A stretch of DNA of 64,000 nt, taken from the NCBI GenBank assembly GCA_046074525.1, contig JBJTOK010000043.1, positions 198,842 to 262,841 of the forward strand, read 5' to 3'. Below are positions 43,659-54,229 of this stretch, piece by piece. The stretch comes from JAHEZL01 sp046074525. GTDB lineage: Bacteria; Bacteroidota; Bacteroidia; Flavobacteriales_C; GCA-002722245. A program made the translations under genes and the position numbers. The notes beneath the pieces are model-generated. The model had not been told where the DNA came from and did no database searches. It saw only the letters and a list, made by a program, of their open reading frames with translations. Position 1 is the first letter of the stretch. Each line of letters begins with the position of its first letter.

Positions 43659-46010
43659 ATGATGATTTCAATGAAGAAATACCTTCTCTTTTGCCTTTTA
43701 AACCTGCCGGCTCTTTTCCTTGCTGCACAAGGTGTTGCCATTGGTGAATGGCGGGATCACCTCACTTATTCACAAGGACTTTCGGTGAGTGTTGGTGGCG
43801 ACAGGATATACTGCGGTACCAATCCTGGTACCTTTTATTATGATACTGAGGATAAAACAGTGAACCGCATGGCTAAATCGGCGGGATTTTCCGATATACA
43901 GGCGAGTAGTTTCGCTTATTCAGCGTCCCACAGCATGGAAATCGTGGGCTATTCCAATGGCAATGTCGATTTATTTGTAGGCAAGCAAATCACCAATATT
44001 CCCGATATCAAGCGCAGCAGTATCCTGGGCAATAAAGTCATTAATCATATCCTTGTAGATGGCGACCTGGCGTATTTATCCTGCGGTTTCGGGATTGTAG
44101 TTCTTGATCTCGCCAAGAGAGAAATCAAAGACACCTACAAGATAGGCAACAACGGCACTTTTGTTTTTGTGAATGAAATTGCCATTTACCACGATAAAAT
44201 TTATGCTGCTACAAAGGATGGTTTATACGCTGCCAACCTCAATAACAGCAATCTCTCTGCTTTTCAAAGCTGGAGCAAGCCTTCCCTTCCGGCAGGGAAT
44301 TTCAATACCATCGATGTGGTGAATAATTTGCTTTACACCAATTTCGATAATGGCGATGCAGGAAATGATACTTTGTTTGCTTTTAATAATAGTGCTTGGA
44401 GCCGCCCGTCAATGGGATCTTATTACCACAATAATGATATTAAGGACATCAACGTAAGCGCCAGTGAACTGCTTCTGTCGCTTTATGGCAAAGTATGGGT
44501 CATCAATGCCTCTGATTATTCCCTGAAATACGAATACACTTTTTTCCAAATCAATTCCTGGCCAACCTGGGCAACGCCCACTCGCCCGATGGAAGTGGTG
44601 GAAAAAGATGGGGAATACTGGATGGCCGATTCTCTTTTCGGATTGATTCATTTCAAAGGTGCAGATTTCAATGAGCAGCTCATTCCCAACGGTCCGACTT
44701 ATGCTGATGTTTGGGAAATGAAGGCTGCCAACGGTACCTTGTGGGTAGCCACAGGAGGCTATACTACAGCTATCAGTCAGCAATGGCAGAACAGGGGTTT
44801 TTATTCTTATAATGGAGCTACATGGACCAATTACAATGACATTATTACGCCGGGATGGGTGACCACCCGCGACTTAATTACTGTGGCACCTCATCCTACC
44901 GTGGCTGACCAGGCTTATTTTGGTTCGTTTGGTTATGGAGTACAGGGTGTTTCCAAGGGATCGGTAATCGCCGGATACAATACAGGCAACAGCTCTTTCC
45001 AGGATTATGATGGCGGTGGAACGGTACTCATTACCGGTCTTGCTTTCGATGCCAGCAATAACCTGTGGGCACTTAATTCAGGTCAGCCGGGCGCTTTGGT
45101 TGACGAGCCTTTGCATGTTTATAAGAACGGACAGTGGACGGGCTATAAAATCCCTGCGATCACATCTAACGCCTCTATTTTGGTGAAACTGATGATAGAC
45201 TCCGAAGGCAACAAATGGATGATCAAAACCAAGTCGAATTTCGGTGCTGTGGTGACCAAAGAAAAGACAGCCGGGGGGTTCAGCGTAAGGCATTTCTCCA
45301 TTAACGAGGGCAGCGGAAAACTGCCGTCGGAAAAAGTGAATGACATAGTACAGGATAAAAAAGGGAAAATATGGTTTGCCACCGATCAGGGCGTGGCGGT
45401 GATTGATCTTTCCAGTGATATGTACAACGCATCAAAAGCCTACGATGTTCAGCAAATCCTCATCCAGGAAGAGGGTGTTTGGCACCACTTGCTGGAATCA
45501 GAAAGGGTAACATCCATCGCCATTGATGGCGGCAATAAAAAATGGTTTGGCACCGAGGGCGCCGGCGTTTTCCAGTTATCAGAAGATGGCAGCAAACAAC
45601 TGCAGCATTTCACAACAGAGAACAGTCCGCTCATCTCCAACAACATCATTGATATCGCCGTTGATGAAATTACAGGCGAAGTATTTATTGCTACCGACCG
45701 TGGTATTGTTTCTTTCCGCGGAACTGCTACCGATGGGGGGGCTACCAACGATAAGGTGTATGCCTACCCGAATCCTGTGCAACATGATTTTACAGGAACC
45801 ATTGGCATCAAGGGTTTGGTGAACAACGCCTTTGTGAAAATTACCGATCTTACCGGTGTGGTGGTGTATGAAACAAGGGCTGAGGGCGGACAAGCTACCT
45901 GGGATGGAAAGCGCAATGGCGAACGTGTGCAAACGGGAGTGTACCTGGTGTTTATTTCCAATGATGACGGCACAGAAACCGCGGTAACGAAAATTTTGTT
46001 TATCAACTGA
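43659..46010 (+). CDS. porZ: Type IX secretion system protein PorZ-like
   Basis: A 783-residue protein with a signal peptide (about 5-24; the ATG at 43671, MKKYLLF, is the most natural start), and an N-terminal propeller beginning GEWRDHLTYSQGLSVSV, the PorZ hallmark. Further propeller blades ('GKIWFATDQGVAVIDL', 'KWFGTEGAGVFQL') are followed by a T9SS sorting domain from 'VYAYPNPVQHD' to the end. PorZ takes part in A-LPS delivery to T9SS cargo at the cell surface. It is followed by recO, one base apart. Confidence 0.85.
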   Translation: MMISMKKYLLFCLLNLPALFLAAQGVAIGEWRDHLTYSQGLSVSVGGDRIYCGTNPGTFYYDTEDKTVNRMAKSAGFSDIQASSFAYSASHSMEIVGYSNGNVDLFVGKQITNIPDIKRSSILGNKVINHILVDGDLAYLSCGFGIVVLDLAKREIKDTYKIGNNGTFVFVNEIAIYHDKIYAATKDGLYAANLNNSNLSAFQSWSKPSLPAGNFNTIDVVNNLLYTNFDNGDAGNDTLFAFNNSAWSRPSMGSYYHNNDIKDINVSASELLLSLYGKVWVINASDYSLKYEYTFFQINSWPTWATPTRPMEVVEKDGEYWMADSLFGLIHFKGADFNEQLIPNGPTYADVWEMKAANGTLWVATGGYTTAISQQWQNRGFYSYNGATWTNYNDIITPGWVTTRDLITVAPHPTVADQAYFGSFGYGVQGVSKGSVIAGYNTGNSSFQDYDGGGTVLITGLAFDASNNLWALNSGQPGALVDEPLHVYKNGQWTGYKIPAITSNASILVKLMIDSEGNKWMIKTKSNFGAVVTKEKTAGGFSVRHFSINEGSGKLPSEKVNDIVQDKKGKIWFATDQGVAVIDLSSDMYNASKAYDVQQILIQEEGVWHHLLESERVTSIAIDGGNKKWFGTEGAGVFQLSEDGSKQLQHFTTENSPLISNNIIDIAVDEITGEVFIATDRGIVSFRGTATDGGATNDKVYAYPNPVQHDFTGTIGIKGLVNNAFVKITDLTGVVVYETRAEGGQATWDGKRNGERVQTGVYLVFISNDDGTETAVTKILFIN

Positions 46011-46011
46011 C

Positions 46012-46719
46012 ATGTCGGGAGATTTTGTATCGCAGGCCATTGTAATCAGCACGATTAATTATTCGGAAAGCGGCGTTATCGTTAAGTTTTTTACGAGGGA
46101 ACACGGGCTCATCAGCGTGTTTTCACCAAAGAAAAAGGGAGGAAGCAAAAATGCTTTTCAGGCTTTATCCATTGTAGAAATTGAATACATGCGCCGGAAA
46201 AATTCGGCGTTGTACCGACTCAAAAACAGCAAAATCATTGCGCCTTATAGTCATATTTATGGCGATCCGATGAAAACCGTGATGCTTTTGTTTTTATCGG
46301 AAGTGCTGGTGAAAACAGTAAAAGACGAAACGACAAATCCCGAATTGTACAATTTCCTGCGTCGCGAATTGCTATTCTTTGATCAGCTGGAAGAGGGCAT
46401 TCATAATTTTCATTTGTATTTCCTGTCGCATTTGATAACGCACCTTGGTTTCCGGCCGCTGCAGGGCGAAGGCCGCTTTTTCAATATCGAGGAAGGTGAA
46501 TTTGTAGATTTTGAACCGCATGAAAAATACTTCAATGAACAGGAAAGTAAAATGTTCTTAAATCTGCTGCAGAGTCCGGGCGACAACCTTAAATCCATTT
46601 GTACCGAACGCAGTTCAAGGGTAAATTTGCTCAAGGGCATAGTTGGCTTTTACCGCCACCATTGTCCGGGCTTCGGTGAACTGAAGTCGCTCGAAGTGCT
46701 CGAAGAAATTTATATATGA
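46012..46719 (+). CDS. recO: DNA repair protein RecO
   Basis: A 235-residue RecO: an OB-fold at the N-terminus ('AIVISTINYSESGVIVKFF' and 'LISVFSPKKKGG') and a helical C-terminal domain. RecO acts with RecR to load RecA on SSB-coated DNA. Zinc-finger Cys seen in some RecOs are not present. It starts one base after porZ and overlaps uvrC at its end. Confidence 0.9.
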   Translation: MSGDFVSQAIVISTINYSESGVIVKFFTREHGLISVFSPKKKGGSKNAFQALSIVEIEYMRRKNSALYRLKNSKIIAPYSHIYGDPMKTVMLLFLSEVLVKTVKDETTNPELYNFLRRELLFFDQLEEGIHNFHLYFLSHLITHLGFRPLQGEGRFFNIEEGEFVDFEPHEKYFNEQESKMFLNLLQSPGDNLKSICTERSSRVNLLKGIVGFYRHHCPGFGELKSLEVLEEIYI

Positions 46720-48509
46720 CGCCTGAAATAGCAGATATCCTTAAAAATCTTCCCGACAATCCTGGTGTGTATCAGTTTTTTGATGTGCAGGGAAAGTTGA
46801 TTTATGTAGGGAAAGCGAAGGTGCTGAAGAACCGTGTGCGTTCATATTTTAATAATCTGAGCAGTCATTACGGCAAAACAAAAGCGCTGGTGCGCAATAT
46901 CCGCGATATAAAATACATCCTCGTGGAAAGCGAGCAGGACGCGCTGTTGCTGGAAAATTCCCTCATCAAGGAATTTCTGCCGCGCTACAATATCATGCTC
47001 AAGGATGACAAAACCTACCCGTGGATTTGCATTAAAAATGAGCGCTTTCCCCGGGTTTTCAGCACGCGCAAGATGATTCGGGACGGGAGTCAGTATTTCG
47101 GTCCTTATGCTTCGGTGCGCATGGTGCATACGCTGCTGGATTTTATTCAATCGATATTTCCATTGCGCAATTGCAATCTCAGTTTGTCGCAGGAAAATAT
47201 CGATAAGAAAAAGTTTAAGGTTTGTCTGGAATACCATTTAGGCAATTGCGCCGGACCCTGTGATAAGTACGAGGGAGAAGAGGAGTACAATGCCAAAATC
47301 ACACAGATCCGCCACATCCTGAAAGGGAATATTTCCACGGTTATTCAGCATCTCAAACAGATGATGCAGGAGCATGTGGAGAAACTGGAGTTTGAGAAAG
47401 CCCACGCCATTAAAGAGAAACTGGAGATCTTGTCGAATTACCAAAGCAAGTCGACGGTGGTGAGTCCCACCATCAAAAACCTTGATGTTTTCAGTATTGT
47501 TAGCAAGGAAGAAGAAGCTTATGTCAATTACCTTAAAGTGGTAGATGGCGCGATAGTGCAGGGACACACGCTCGAAGTGAAAAAGAAACTCGATGAAAGC
47601 GAAGAGGAAATTCTGCTGCTGGCAATTGTTGAATTGCGTGAAAGATACCAGAGTGATGCTCCTGAAATCATTGTTCCTTTTGTTCCCACGCTGGAGCTAA
47701 GTGGCGTGGAATGGACGGTTCCGCAGCGTGGTGATAAGAAAAAATTACAGGAGTTGTCGGAACGCAACGCGAAGTTTTTCGGACTGGAAAAGAAAAAATC
47801 ATCTACGGTCAATCGTGCGCTGGAAAAATCAGAAAGGATTCTGGAGCAGATGAAAAAAGATTTGCGTCTTACGGAATTGCCCGTGCATATTGAGTGTTTC
47901 GATAATTCGAATATCCAGGGAGCTTTCCCTGTTTCGGCCTGTGTTGTATTTAGAAATGCTGCGCCGAGCAAAAAAGATTACCGCATCTTCAATATCAAAA
48001 CCGTTGAAGGTCCGGATGATTTTGCCTCCATGGAAGAAGTGATATTCAGGCGCTATAAACGCATGCTGGAAGAAGGAAGTGATTTGCCTCAACTCATTGT
48101 GATTGATGGGGGGAAAGGTCAGCTGGGTGCAGCTTTGGAGAGTTTGGAAAAACTCGGTTTGCGCGGGAAAATCGCCATCATCGGCATTGCCAAGCGACTG
48201 GAAGAAATCTTTTTTCCGGGGGATTCTTTTCCCTTGTATCTCGATAAAAGATCGGAGACTTTAAAAGTGATTCAGCACATGCGCAATGAGGCACACCGCT
48301 TTGGTATTACTGCGCACCGCAACCGCCGTTCAAAAGCCCTCACACATACACGTTTAAAAGATATACCTGGAGTGGGTGAACAAACGGTTCAAATTCTGTT
48401 GCGTCATTTTAAATCGGTGAAAAAAGCAGGAGAGGCTTCGTATGAAGAACTTGAAGCTTTGCTTGGGAAAACAAGGGCTGATGCAGTTTATAAAGGGCTG
48501 AGTGAATGA
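46716..48509 (+). CDS. uvrC: Excinuclease ABC subunit C
   Basis: A 597-residue UvrC: GIY-YIG nuclease at 15-90 ('NPGVYQFF' and 'IYVGKAKVLKNRVRSYF'), a Cys-rich segment around 'CLEYHLGNCAGPC', a UVR domain, an RNase H-like nuclease domain ('ECFDNSNIQGAFPV'), and a C-terminal HhH pair ('RLKDIPGVGEQTVQILLRHF'). It makes the two incisions in nucleotide excision repair. It overlaps recO by four bases. A composite palindromic repeat begins directly after its stop. Confidence 0.95.
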   Translation: MTPEIADILKNLPDNPGVYQFFDVQGKLIYVGKAKVLKNRVRSYFNNLSSHYGKTKALVRNIRDIKYILVESEQDALLLENSLIKEFLPRYNIMLKDDKTYPWICIKNERFPRVFSTRKMIRDGSQYFGPYASVRMVHTLLDFIQSIFPLRNCNLSLSQENIDKKKFKVCLEYHLGNCAGPCDKYEGEEEYNAKITQIRHILKGNISTVIQHLKQMMQEHVEKLEFEKAHAIKEKLEILSNYQSKSTVVSPTIKNLDVFSIVSKEEEAYVNYLKVVDGAIVQGHTLEVKKKLDESEEEILLLAIVELRERYQSDAPEIIVPFVPTLELSGVEWTVPQRGDKKKLQELSERNAKFFGLEKKKSSTVNRALEKSERILEQMKKDLRLTELPVHIECFDNSNIQGAFPVSACVVFRNAAPSKKDYRIFNIKTVEGPDDFASMEEVIFRRYKRMLEEGSDLPQLIVIDGGKGQLGAALESLEKLGLRGKIAIIGIAKRLEEIFFPGDSFPLYLDKRSETLKVIQHMRNEAHRFGITAHRNRRSKALTHTRLKDIPGVGEQTVQILLRHFKSVKKAGEASYEELEALLGKTRADAVYKGLSE

Positions 48510-48510
48510 T

Positions 48511-48655
48511 TGACCTTGCGTGAGCCGCAATGCTTGCGGCTGTTTAATGGTTAAGAACACGCTTCATAAGAATACAGGTCAACCACACTACAACCGCAAG
48601 CATTGCGGCTCATACGCAAGTAAATTCTTGACTTGCCTTAATCTGGGTCATCACC
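48511..48655. repeat. Composite palindromic repeat, copy A
   Basis: Two 19-base near-palindromes (AGCCGCAATGCTTGCGGCT at 48523-48541 and AACCGCAAGCATTGCGGCT at 48592-48610) face each other. The right arm continues with a tail ending GGTCATCACC (48646-48655) almost the same as copy B; the left outer arm is truncated at the uvrC stop. It resembles REP-pair elements moved by RAYT-type transposases; none is encoded here. Confidence 0.75.
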
Positions 48656-48680
48656 CTCCCTGAGGGAAGCAGTGTGTGAC

Positions 48681-49676
48681 TTATCTCACCACAAAAATCT
48701 TTTGAGTTGAGTTATTTTCTCCGGTTGTCTTCACGATGTATAAACCTTCGGAAAGTTCGGAGATATTTAAAACAGCGTCCTTTGCTGAATAAAGCAATTG
48801 CCCCGATAAATCGTAAATCTCTATGTTAACATTTCCGTCGGGAGTCCCGAAAGAATGGCGTACTTCCGAGTAAGAATAAGCACCATTAAAATCCACTTGC
48901 TTCAGGCGATAATACAAGGCTTTGGCCTCATCCCGAAACGAGTAGTACTGCAGTGCCGAGCTGTTTCCAGCACCGGCTATTCTGCCTTTCTCCAAAAAAG
49001 AAAGGCCATCATTGCTGGCTTCTACAGAGAAATAATCGTTGTTGATTTCGCTGGCAGTAGACCATTGCAGCTCAACAAAGGAGGGATGACTTAAAGCACG
49101 GAATTCCACTAGTTTTACCGGCAAAGGAGAACCCGCCGATGCCGAGCAAGGGCCTACACTGCAACTGGAACCGGAGCCAAAAACTTTTCCTGAGCCGCTC
49201 ACCGATGCTGCCCCTGCGGTGTTTAATGTACCCGATCCATTGAGTTCGGATCCATTTCCTCCGCTAAAACTTCCGCCATTTAAACTTCCGTTGACGGTGA
49301 TTTGATTACTGTTGTTTTTGTTATCGATCAATCCTGTGGCACTCAATGTACTCCCGTTGGCAACAGAAACAATGGAACCGTTATTAAATGTGAGATTACC
49401 TGTTACACTGAAAGTGGAATTGTTGGAAATATACAATTCCGCGCCATTGGAGACAGTAACAGCACTTGAAGAAGTACTATTGTTAACGATGTTTATTATA
49501 TCCTTGGAAAAATCGGGAGTGCAGGAACAGCTTGCTCCTCCGGAAGTTAGCGACCAGTGACTTCCATTGCTGGTACTGGCGTTGTTGACGATGGAATACA
49601 CTGTTTTTCCACCGCCTGCATAACAGGCGCAAGAAAGAGCAAAAAACAGGCTTCCTGCGGATATAGAAAGCTTCAT
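48681..49676 (-). CDS. T9SS-secreted Ser/Asn/Gly-rich surface protein
   Basis: A 331-residue protein with a signal peptide ending near CACYAGGG, a low-complexity Ser/Asn/Gly-rich region with short beta-solenoid-like periods ('NNSTFSVTGNLTFNNGS'), and a module 'LPVKLVEFRAL' plus 'WSTASEINNDYFSVEAS' common to Bacteroidota surface proteins. A T9SS sorting domain starts near 'IEIYDLSGQLL'. The neighbour at 49748 has the same module, so the two are related. Confidence 0.8.
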   Translation of the reverse strand: MKLSISAGSLFFALSCACYAGGGKTVYSIVNNASTSNGSHWSLTSGGASCSCTPDFSKDIINIVNNSTSSSAVTVSNGAELYISNNSTFSVTGNLTFNNGSIVSVANGSTLSATGLIDNKNNSNQITVNGSLNGGSFSGGNGSELNGSGTLNTAGAASVSGSGKVFGSGSSCSVGPCSASAGSPLPVKLVEFRALSHPSFVELQWSTASEINNDYFSVEASNDGLSFLEKGRIAGAGNSSALQYYSFRDEAKALYYRLKQVDFNGAYSYSEVRHSFGTPDGNVNIEIYDLSGQLLYSAKDAVLNISELSEGLYIVKTTGENNSTQKIFVVR

Positions 49677-49747
49677 CTAGTATGCGTTAAGTGGCGCAAA
49701 GATATACAGATTGTGCAGAAGCAGAGGTGTTTAGAAAAGAAAAATTT

Positions 49748-52700
49748 TTAGAACCCTGAAGAGATAATGAGTTTCTGATAGCTGACGTTTCCGTTGCAGG
49801 CCACTGTAACCACATAAATTCCCGGAGGGAAATTACTGGCGTCAAAAGTGTGCTGAGATCCTTCTGTAATGTTGTTCAATAAAGTGGAATACAGCATTTT
49901 TCCTGAAAGATCGTACATTGATACGGTTGCTGAATTTTCCTCACGCACATTTTGAAAACTAAGGAAAGTAGCACCATTGCCTGGATTAGGATACAATATG
50001 AATGCAAGGGAATTGTTGGCAACGGCAGCGCTTTTTGTTTTCACGGCCACCACCTTGGAGTAGCTTGTTGTTCCATCAAAATCCACCTGTCGCAAACGAT
50101 AGTATGATACCCCTTCAAATGGTTTTTGATCCCTTGCAAGATACTCGATAAGTTGATTGCTTTTTCCTGCGCCGTTCACCTGTTCAATGGTTTCAAAGTA
50201 AGTGCCGTCCTTGCTTCGTTCAATGGCGAAGAAATCATTGTTGATTTCAGAGGCTGTAGTCCAGCGGATTTCTACTTTATTCTCTTCGTCCAAAGTAGCA
50301 GCAAACGAGAGCAATTCTACAGGTAAAGGTGCGGCAGATGACATCACGCTATAGGGACTGAAAGAGGTTAAACCCGTTACATTCAGAGTATAGGGGCCTG
50401 AACCACTTGCAGCAGTTGCTGTTTGCGTGGCATTCCATGAACCGCTGGTGTAATGGGCTATCATGGCTGCAGTTCTGGTAAATGATCCGCCTTCGTTGGC
50501 CGAGTTCCATTGCAGGGTGAGCGATACGTTGGATCCCCCGGCCACACTTTCGGTGATCTGCCACATCTTATTTACTACGCCGCTGCTGAGTGCTGTACCG
50601 CTGCAGGAACCGTCGGTAGTGGCATTGTCGCAAATGCGCACTGAGTAAGTATCAGAGGTTCCTGAGTTGCTGATGGTTAAAGGTGTATAGGCGCTGGTGC
50701 TTCCGGCACTGCCCACAGGGAAAGTAATATTGCTGCACACGGCACTCATGGCTCCGGTTCCATTGGTGACGATAAAGCTGGATGAGCTCGCCGAACTTGG
50801 AGAGGTAGCGGTACCATTGAGGCTGATATTGTAATTTCCCAGGTAGAGGTAGCCATCGCTCAAATCAATTTTTCCTCCCGAGGAGATGCAAGCCGCATCC
50901 TGCAGAACTACTCCTGTAGAGGAAGTGTTGGCAATATAAAGGCGGTAGAAACAGGAGCCTCCCGACGTGATTTGCTGTTCGGAGCTTCCGCTAAAAGTTA
51001 CTTCACGCCCCGAATTGGTGCTTGCAGTAAAAGTTCCGCTGTTGGTGAAATTGCCTTTAATGATAAGTTCCTGGTCGTCATTATCGAGATTCAGGGTTGC
51101 AGAGTTGTTAATGATAAGATTTCCGTTTATTGTCAGATCCGAGCCCATGATTTTAGTGCTGTTTCCACTTACCGTGAGATTGTAATAGGTTGTTTTTTCA
51201 TCAATGTCGAAGTTGGAAACAGTATTGTAAAACTGCACTGTATTGGCTGACGTGGTAGTATTTAAGGCACCACCATCAAAGCTGGCATTAGTTCCCTTGA
51301 AAATCAAGGTGCCTGCGTTGGTCAGTGTGGCGCCACCCTGAAAAATGGAGTTTATGGTAATGGTACCGCTGTTGGTAGTATTTTTGTCGATATCAAGGTT
51401 ATCGCAGGTCCCTGTTCCGTCAATGTTTCCCCCGGCAGTGGTTAATCTTCTTAACACAAAGGCAGAACTTCCTCCCCCGCTTTCCGAAGAAATATCCGCG
51501 TTCAGTGTGATGCTTCCGGTTGTGCGGAGCTCAGCTCCCGAATTGCTTCCTTCCACATCACCATTCGAGTTGATGATCATTCCATCGCTGCCCACGTCAA
51601 GGTCATTGGTGGTGGCATTAAAATCAAGATAGCCTGCACCATTGTTTCCCACTGTAAGCTTCTGGCAAGCTGCGGCCGCGTCCATATCCACGCGGAAGCC
51701 ACCTTCAATAATCGCTTTTTTGCTAGAGGTAGGGGCGCTGGCGCCGGCTGTTCCGCCACTGCGGGTTGCCCAAACAGAAGTGCTGCTCCAGTTACCGCTG
51801 GCTACCGAATAGCGTGAGTTGCCCAATTCATTATTGCTGTTTGGCGAAGCCAGGGTGAAGTTATTGCCGAAGGTGCTGATGCCACTGGCCGAGATAGATC
51901 CAGCAGAAGTTGTGCTTCCGCCGGTAACGCTGCAGGAACCTCCGCAGCGGTTCTCCCAGGCACTCCCGCTCCATTGCACTACCAGTAGATCCGTGGTATT
52001 GGTGGTTACTGCGCTATTGGTGTTCCACGATAATTTCACTGCTGCGTTGGCCGATCCAGAGCGGTTCAGACTCCAGTATTCCACATCACTCACATGATCC
52101 ACGCCACTGCCATAAGTGGTGTTGGAAACCGGTGAAGCATAGAAATATTCGCAGGTATAAGTTGTGGAGCTTGTTGAAGCCGGTGTGATTTCCAGCCAGC
52201 GGTAGCTGCCGTTTTTTCCAACCGGAAAAACGAAGGCAGAAGTAGAGGCGGTGGTTTTTTGCATTGGCCCCGATACGTAACTGTTGTCGCTGGCGTCGCT
52301 CACGCTGGCGCTGGATCCCATGATGAGGTATTTTGTACTTGCGGTGGTGTAAATATGCCCAACTGTTAAAGTGAGTGTATTGCTCACGGTTGCATGGTTG
52401 TTCAGCGTCAAATCATCAGTCGACGCTGTTTTGTTCATTGTAAGGTTGTAAAAAGTTTCCCCGCCGGAGACAGGACTTGCTGTAAGAGTAATATCATTCG
52501 CGCCATCAAAAGTTACAGTAGAAGTTCTTTCCAGGAATGGATCACTCACACTGCTGCTGTTGATCCAGCTGCCAGCCAGCGTCATGTTCTTGATGTTGGA
52601 GCTGTTGTTGCTGTTGCTCATATCGAGTTGCGCCGCACCCCCAATGGTTAAATCGCCATTGATATCCAAATCGCCATTGGCAGTTTTCACGCCCGAGCCA

Positions 52701-54202
52701 CCCAGCACTAAATTGTAGTAATTGGCCACGATAGGCGAGCTTACCGTTTCACCACGAATGGTTTGTGCACCAGCTCCATTCAGCGTAATGGTTCCGCCGC
52801 TGATAGTGTAGGTTCCTCCCAGTTCGGGAAGGGTTGTTGAGAGCTTTGCCAATTGCAGATCACCACCTGTTTGGGTGTAATTTGCAGATCCTGATGCATC
52901 GTCAAGGGTGTAAGTCGACATATCGAAAGTCCCGGCGGTCATTGTTAAAGTTCCACCATTGGCAACATAGATATTTCCGGTTGTGTTAACCGTTCCGTAA
53001 GTATTGTTGATGGTAAGATTCCCGAAAGTTTCACCGCCTGAAGGAGGATAAATCGTTTGGTTATTGGCAGTTCCTGCGAAAGTGGTGGTTTTGGTTGAGG
53101 ATGCTGTGAAAGTTCCTCCATTGTCGTTGTCCCAATTGCCGTAAATAGTGATGTTGTCGTTGCCTGTACTGGAGTTAAAGTCTACACCATTGCCTATGGT
53201 AAGGTTTCCATAAATCTTAAGGTTGTTGTTGTCGGTTTTTTTTGTTCCGCCTCCACTTAAAATCACATTGTAATAGGAGGCGGTGTTTTCAATCTGGTAA
53301 GATCCTGTACTCCAGGCAAACTCTACTGTATTCCCGGTTGCTGTTGCAGTGAGGGTGATATTCGGGAAATCGGCTTGCTTGCTGTAATACAGGTAAGATG
53401 AAGAGCCGTTATTTATAAGAGTCCCCGAAGCGACAAAAGAAGCTGGGTTGACGATATTGATGCGACCGTCATTGGTGAGTATTTTGCCATTCATATCCAG
53501 TTTACCGCTTCCGGAAAGAGAAAGTGAAGTTCCGGCCGGACAGGTAACATTGCCCAGCAGTTCCAGATTTGCGGAAATGCTTATAGTGCCTGTACCGCTG
53601 AGCAGCACGCCGCTCGCGTTGTCGTTGTTCATCTGGATATTTTTGGATGAGCTTCCGTTGATGGTTCCATCCACTGATAATGAGGTTCCGCAAATTAACT
53701 TTTTATTGGCGCTATGGGTTAAGGTGCTTGATCCTGCAACGGTTAGGGAGCCAATGGTGAAGTCGCTGCTAAAATCGGTAGTCACTGTATATCCGCCGTT
53801 GATGGTTATGTCTTCTGCCGATCCGCTGGTAGGTGCCTGCTGCTTGCCGTAGCTTCCGCTGATAGTGCCAGTGGCCGCTGATGTTAGTGTTAGCGAGGTA
53901 TTATTGGTGATGGAAAAAACGGTTCCGCGCACAGTTCCCGATGATGATTGCAGCATGATTACGCTTCCGGTAGTAAGTTCGGTAGAAAAGAAAGTTCCGC
54001 TACCGGTTACGGCAGTAGATCCGTTGGTGAAGGAAATGGTTCCGGTGCAGTAATAAATCCAGGTGGAATTGGTGGTCCAGTTGCCGGTAGCTCTTGACAC
54101 GATGGTAGTTGCGCCGTTAAGCACGGTAACCGAGCAAAGTAGCACCAACAGGAGGGCTGCTTTAACAGGGGAAAAAATGCTATTGCGATTTCGTTTTTCC
54201 AA
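49748..54202 (-). CDS. Giant T9SS-secreted repeat protein
   Basis: About 1484 residues from a TTG at 54202 (54232 is an earlier TTG, but it lies in the predicted promoter). The signal peptide 'VKAALLLVLLCSVTVLNGA' follows. The body is Gly/Ser/Thr/Asn-rich with many short beta-repeats ('GNLTINNTYGTVNTTGN', 'ADLT'-like periods) of beta-solenoid type, then the module 'LPVELLSF' with 'WTTASEINNDFFAIERS' and a T9SS sorting domain from 'FILYPNPGNG'. It is probably a fibre-like adhesin. The module matches that of the 48681 protein. Confidence 0.85.
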   Translation of the reverse strand: MEKRNRNSIFSPVKAALLLVLLCSVTVLNGATTIVSRATGNWTTNSTWIYYCTGTISFTNGSTAVTGSGTFFSTELTTGSVIMLQSSSGTVRGTVFSITNNTSLTLTSAATGTISGSYGKQQAPTSGSAEDITINGGYTVTTDFSSDFTIGSLTVAGSSTLTHSANKKLICGTSLSVDGTINGSSSKNIQMNNDNASGVLLSGTGTISISANLELLGNVTCPAGTSLSLSGSGKLDMNGKILTNDGRINIVNPASFVASGTLINNGSSSYLYYSKQADFPNITLTATATGNTVEFAWSTGSYQIENTASYYNVILSGGGTKKTDNNNLKIYGNLTIGNGVDFNSSTGNDNITIYGNWDNDNGGTFTASSTKTTTFAGTANNQTIYPPSGGETFGNLTINNTYGTVNTTGNIYVANGGTLTMTAGTFDMSTYTLDDASGSANYTQTGGDLQLAKLSTTLPELGGTYTISGGTITLNGAGAQTIRGETVSSPIVANYYNLVLGGSGVKTANGDLDINGDLTIGGAAQLDMSNSNNSSNIKNMTLAGSWINSSSVSDPFLERTSTVTFDGANDITLTASPVSGGETFYNLTMNKTASTDDLTLNNHATVSNTLTLTVGHIYTTASTKYLIMGSSASVSDASDNSYVSGPMQKTTASTSAFVFPVGKNGSYRWLEITPASTSSTTYTCEYFYASPVSNTTYGSGVDHVSDVEYWSLNRSGSANAAVKLSWNTNSAVTTNTTDLLVVQWSGSAWENRCGGSCSVTGGSTTSAGSISASGISTFGNNFTLASPNSNNELGNSRYSVASGNWSSTSVWATRSGGTAGASAPTSSKKAIIEGGFRVDMDAAAACQKLTVGNNGAGYLDFNATTNDLDVGSDGMIINSNGDVEGSNSGAELRTTGSITLNADISSESGGGSSAFVLRRLTTAGGNIDGTGTCDNLDIDKNTTNSGTITINSIFQGGATLTNAGTLIFKGTNASFDGGALNTTTSANTVQFYNTVSNFDIDEKTTYYNLTVSGNSTKIMGSDLTINGNLIINNSATLNLDNDDQELIIKGNFTNSGTFTASTNSGREVTFSGSSEQQITSGGSCFYRLYIANTSSTGVVLQDAACISSGGKIDLSDGYLYLGNYNISLNGTATSPSSASSSSFIVTNGTGAMSAVCSNITFPVGSAGSTSAYTPLTISNSGTSDTYSVRICDNATTDGSCSGTALSSGVVNKMWQITESVAGGSNVSLTLQWNSANEGGSFTRTAAMIAHYTSGSWNATQTATAASGSGPYTLNVTGLTSFSPYSVMSSAAPLPVELLSFAATLDEENKVEIRWTTASEINNDFFAIERSKDGTYFETIEQVNGAGKSNQLIEYLARDQKPFEGVSYYRLRQVDFDGTTSYSKVVAVKTKSAAVANNSLAFILYPNPGNGATFLSFQNVREENSATVSMYDLSGKMLYSTLLNNITEGSQHTFDASNFPPGIYVVTVACNGNVSYQKLIISSGF

Positions 54203-54229
54203 CGTACTGACTCTAAAGTGAAAGTGCGG

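Noticed and set aside
53448..53852. 134-codon plus-strand frame opposite the giant T9SS gene
   Set aside because: It is a low-complexity shadow of the Ser/Thr/Gly-rich reading frame.
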